Shown here: positions 4,891 through 5,688 of the stretch, one piece after another
How the letters are laid out: each line of letters opens with the position of its first letter
Position numbering within the stretch: position 1 is the stretch's first letter
Assembly: GCA_016764535.1 (NCBI GenBank)
Contig: JAESRR010000117.1
Span: forward strand, 1 to 5,688
Source: Cohaesibacteraceae bacterium
GTDB lineage: Bacteria; Pseudomonadota; Alphaproteobacteria; Rhizobiales; Cohaesibacteraceae
Reading direction: 5' to 3'
Length of the DNA stretch: 5,688 nt
The notes under the pieces: model-generated
Database searches by the model: none
The model's input: the letters and a program-made list of their open reading frames with translations, nothing else
Told to the model about the DNA's origin: nothing
Position numbers and translations under genes: made by a program

Positions 4891-5688
4891 CTATTTTACA
4901 ATCGTAATTCGTTCTGCAGCACGGGTTATCGCTGTGTAAAGCCAGCGCTGGGAATGTTCGCGAAAAGCACCGCTTTCGTCAAACAGCACCACATTATTCC
5001 ATTGCGAACCCTGCGATTTATGTACTGTCAATGCGTAGCCATAATCAAAATCATCTGCATTACGTCGCTTGGCGTAAGGAATGTCTTCATCCCGCCCGTC
5101 GAACATTTCAGGCATCACCGAAACATTGACCATCCGCCGCGTTTCGTCGTCTTCTGGTGAAATTTCCAGTTTAATACGACCGCGCTTCATGGCGTGCGCT
5201 CGCCGTACCGTCCATAATCCGCCATTGAGCAAGCCCTTGGCGCGTTCATTACGCAAGCACACCAGCTTGTCTCCGGCCATCGGCGTATCAGCAATGAATT
5301 CTTTTAGCGTACGAATACGCTTGTTGAATAGCCGCCGGGTCCGGTTCATGCCAATCAGCACTTGATCTGCTTCAAGAATATCGTCGGAATCGATATCCCC
5401 GCGCGTCACCACCTGACTGTCACCATAAACACCATGTTCCAGAAACCCGCCTTCGCGGATTGTCATCGACATGGCTATAATCGGATTATCTGACGCCTGT
5501 CTGTGGACTTCTGTGAGCATGATATCGGGTTCGGAATCGGTAAAAAACCCGCCACCCTTTACAGGCGGCAATTGTGCCGGATCACCCAGCACCAGAATGG
5601 GTGTACCAAACGACAAAAGATCACGACCAAGCTCTTCATCAACCATCGAACATTCATCAATGATGATCAGCGATGCATCAGCCGCATC
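4891..5688 (-). CDS. RecD-like superfamily 1 ATP-dependent DNA helicase (C-terminal part, cut by right window edge)
   Basis: The visible 265 residues are the C-terminal part; the frame stays open to the window end, so the Walker A region lies outside. Numbering from the edge: Walker B LIIIDECSMV (7-16), motif III LGDPAQLPPV (34-43), motif IV LTEVHRQ (58-64), motif V YALTVHKSQGSQW (218-230) and motif VI LYTAITRAAERI (250-261), ending just before TAG. This order matches RecD-like SF1B 5'-3' helicases with a UvrD_C_2-type C-terminal module. The closeness of the last motif to the C-terminus fits the compact free-standing proteins of this group rather than RecD of a RecBCD complex, but the missing N-terminus prevents a firm choice. 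A Met at 5646 is internal and follows the Walker B motif, so it is not the start. Role: DNA unwinding in repair or recombination (family knowledge). Confidence 0.92.
   Translation of the reverse strand, partial: DAADASLIIIDECSMVDEELGRDLLSFGTPILVLGDPAQLPPVKGGGFFTDSEPDIMLTEVHRQASDNPIIAMSMTIREGGFLEHGVYGDSQVVTRGDIDSDDILEADQVLIGMNRTRRLFNKRIRTLKEFIADTPMAGDKLVCLRNERAKGLLNGGLWTVRRAHAMKRGRIKLEISPEDDETRRMVNVSVMPEMFDGRDEDIPYAKRRNADDFDYGYALTVHKSQGSQWNNVVLFDESGAFREHSQRWLYTAITRAAERITIVK

Noticed and set aside
4865..4895. Small palindromes (GACC-TGTTT-GGTC, GTTTG-GT-CAAAC, AATAG-CTT-CTATT) after the helicase gene
   Set aside because: They overlap one another, stems are 4-5 bp and no T-tract follows, so I do not call a terminator or operator.
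1..5688. Mobile element, phage, CRISPR or toxin-antitoxin system
   Set aside because: No transposase, integrase, terminal inverted repeats, spacer-repeat array or toxin-like small gene pair is visible; the 16-bp phased motif is too short and too few-copy for CRISPR.

Overview
The window suggests a Gram-negative proteobacterium of intermediate GC content, most likely an alphaproteobacterium. This rests on gene style only: compact genes, a PPOX-class flavoprotein, a RecD-like helicase and a LYS9-like reductase of types I associate with that class. No rRNA or other taxonomic marker is present, so the assignment is tentative. I see no tRNA, rRNA, insertion sequence, phage gene or CRISPR array.

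Layout from left to right. Bases 1-331 (minus) hold the N-terminal part of a PhzF-family isomerase that runs off the left edge. It is divergent, across about 64 bp, from a small ArsR-type winged-helix regulator (396-737, plus). The two regulators in the window then meet tail to tail: the ArsR gene and a TetR-type regulator (734-1285, minus) overlap by 4 bp at their stop codons. The TetR gene is divergent from a pyridoxamine 5'-phosphate oxidase-like flavoprotein (1510-2109, plus), with a 224-bp intergenic region between them. That gene is followed on the same strand, after a gap containing a perfect 9-bp hairpin, by a class I flavoprotein disulfide reductase (2215-3561). A GC-rich hairpin separates it from a convergent LYS9-like saccharopine dehydrogenase family gene (3604-4758, minus). 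The C-terminal part of a RecD-like superfamily 1 helicase (4891-5688, minus) runs off the right edge.

How the genes may work together. The left 3.5 kb looks like a small redox or flavin-centred cassette: a PhzF-fold enzyme, a PPOX-fold flavoprotein and an FAD/NAD(P) disulfide reductase, with two one-component regulators in the middle. The TetR gene appears to be autoregulated, because a near-perfect operator dyad covers its predicted -10 box. The 7-mer TCTATAT occurs five times in the window, always in the same orientation and always in the two divergent promoter regions. Three copies lie upstream of and into the ArsR start at an exact 16-bp period; the other two lie in the TetR/PPOX intergenic region. 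This hints at shared control of both promoter regions, but it is inference. The saccharopine dehydrogenase and helicase genes look like separate units with no visible functional link to the cassette.

The families are individually familiar. What deserves a second look is the regulatory architecture and the reductase, which keeps both redox cysteines but has lost the usual C-terminal His-Glu dyad.
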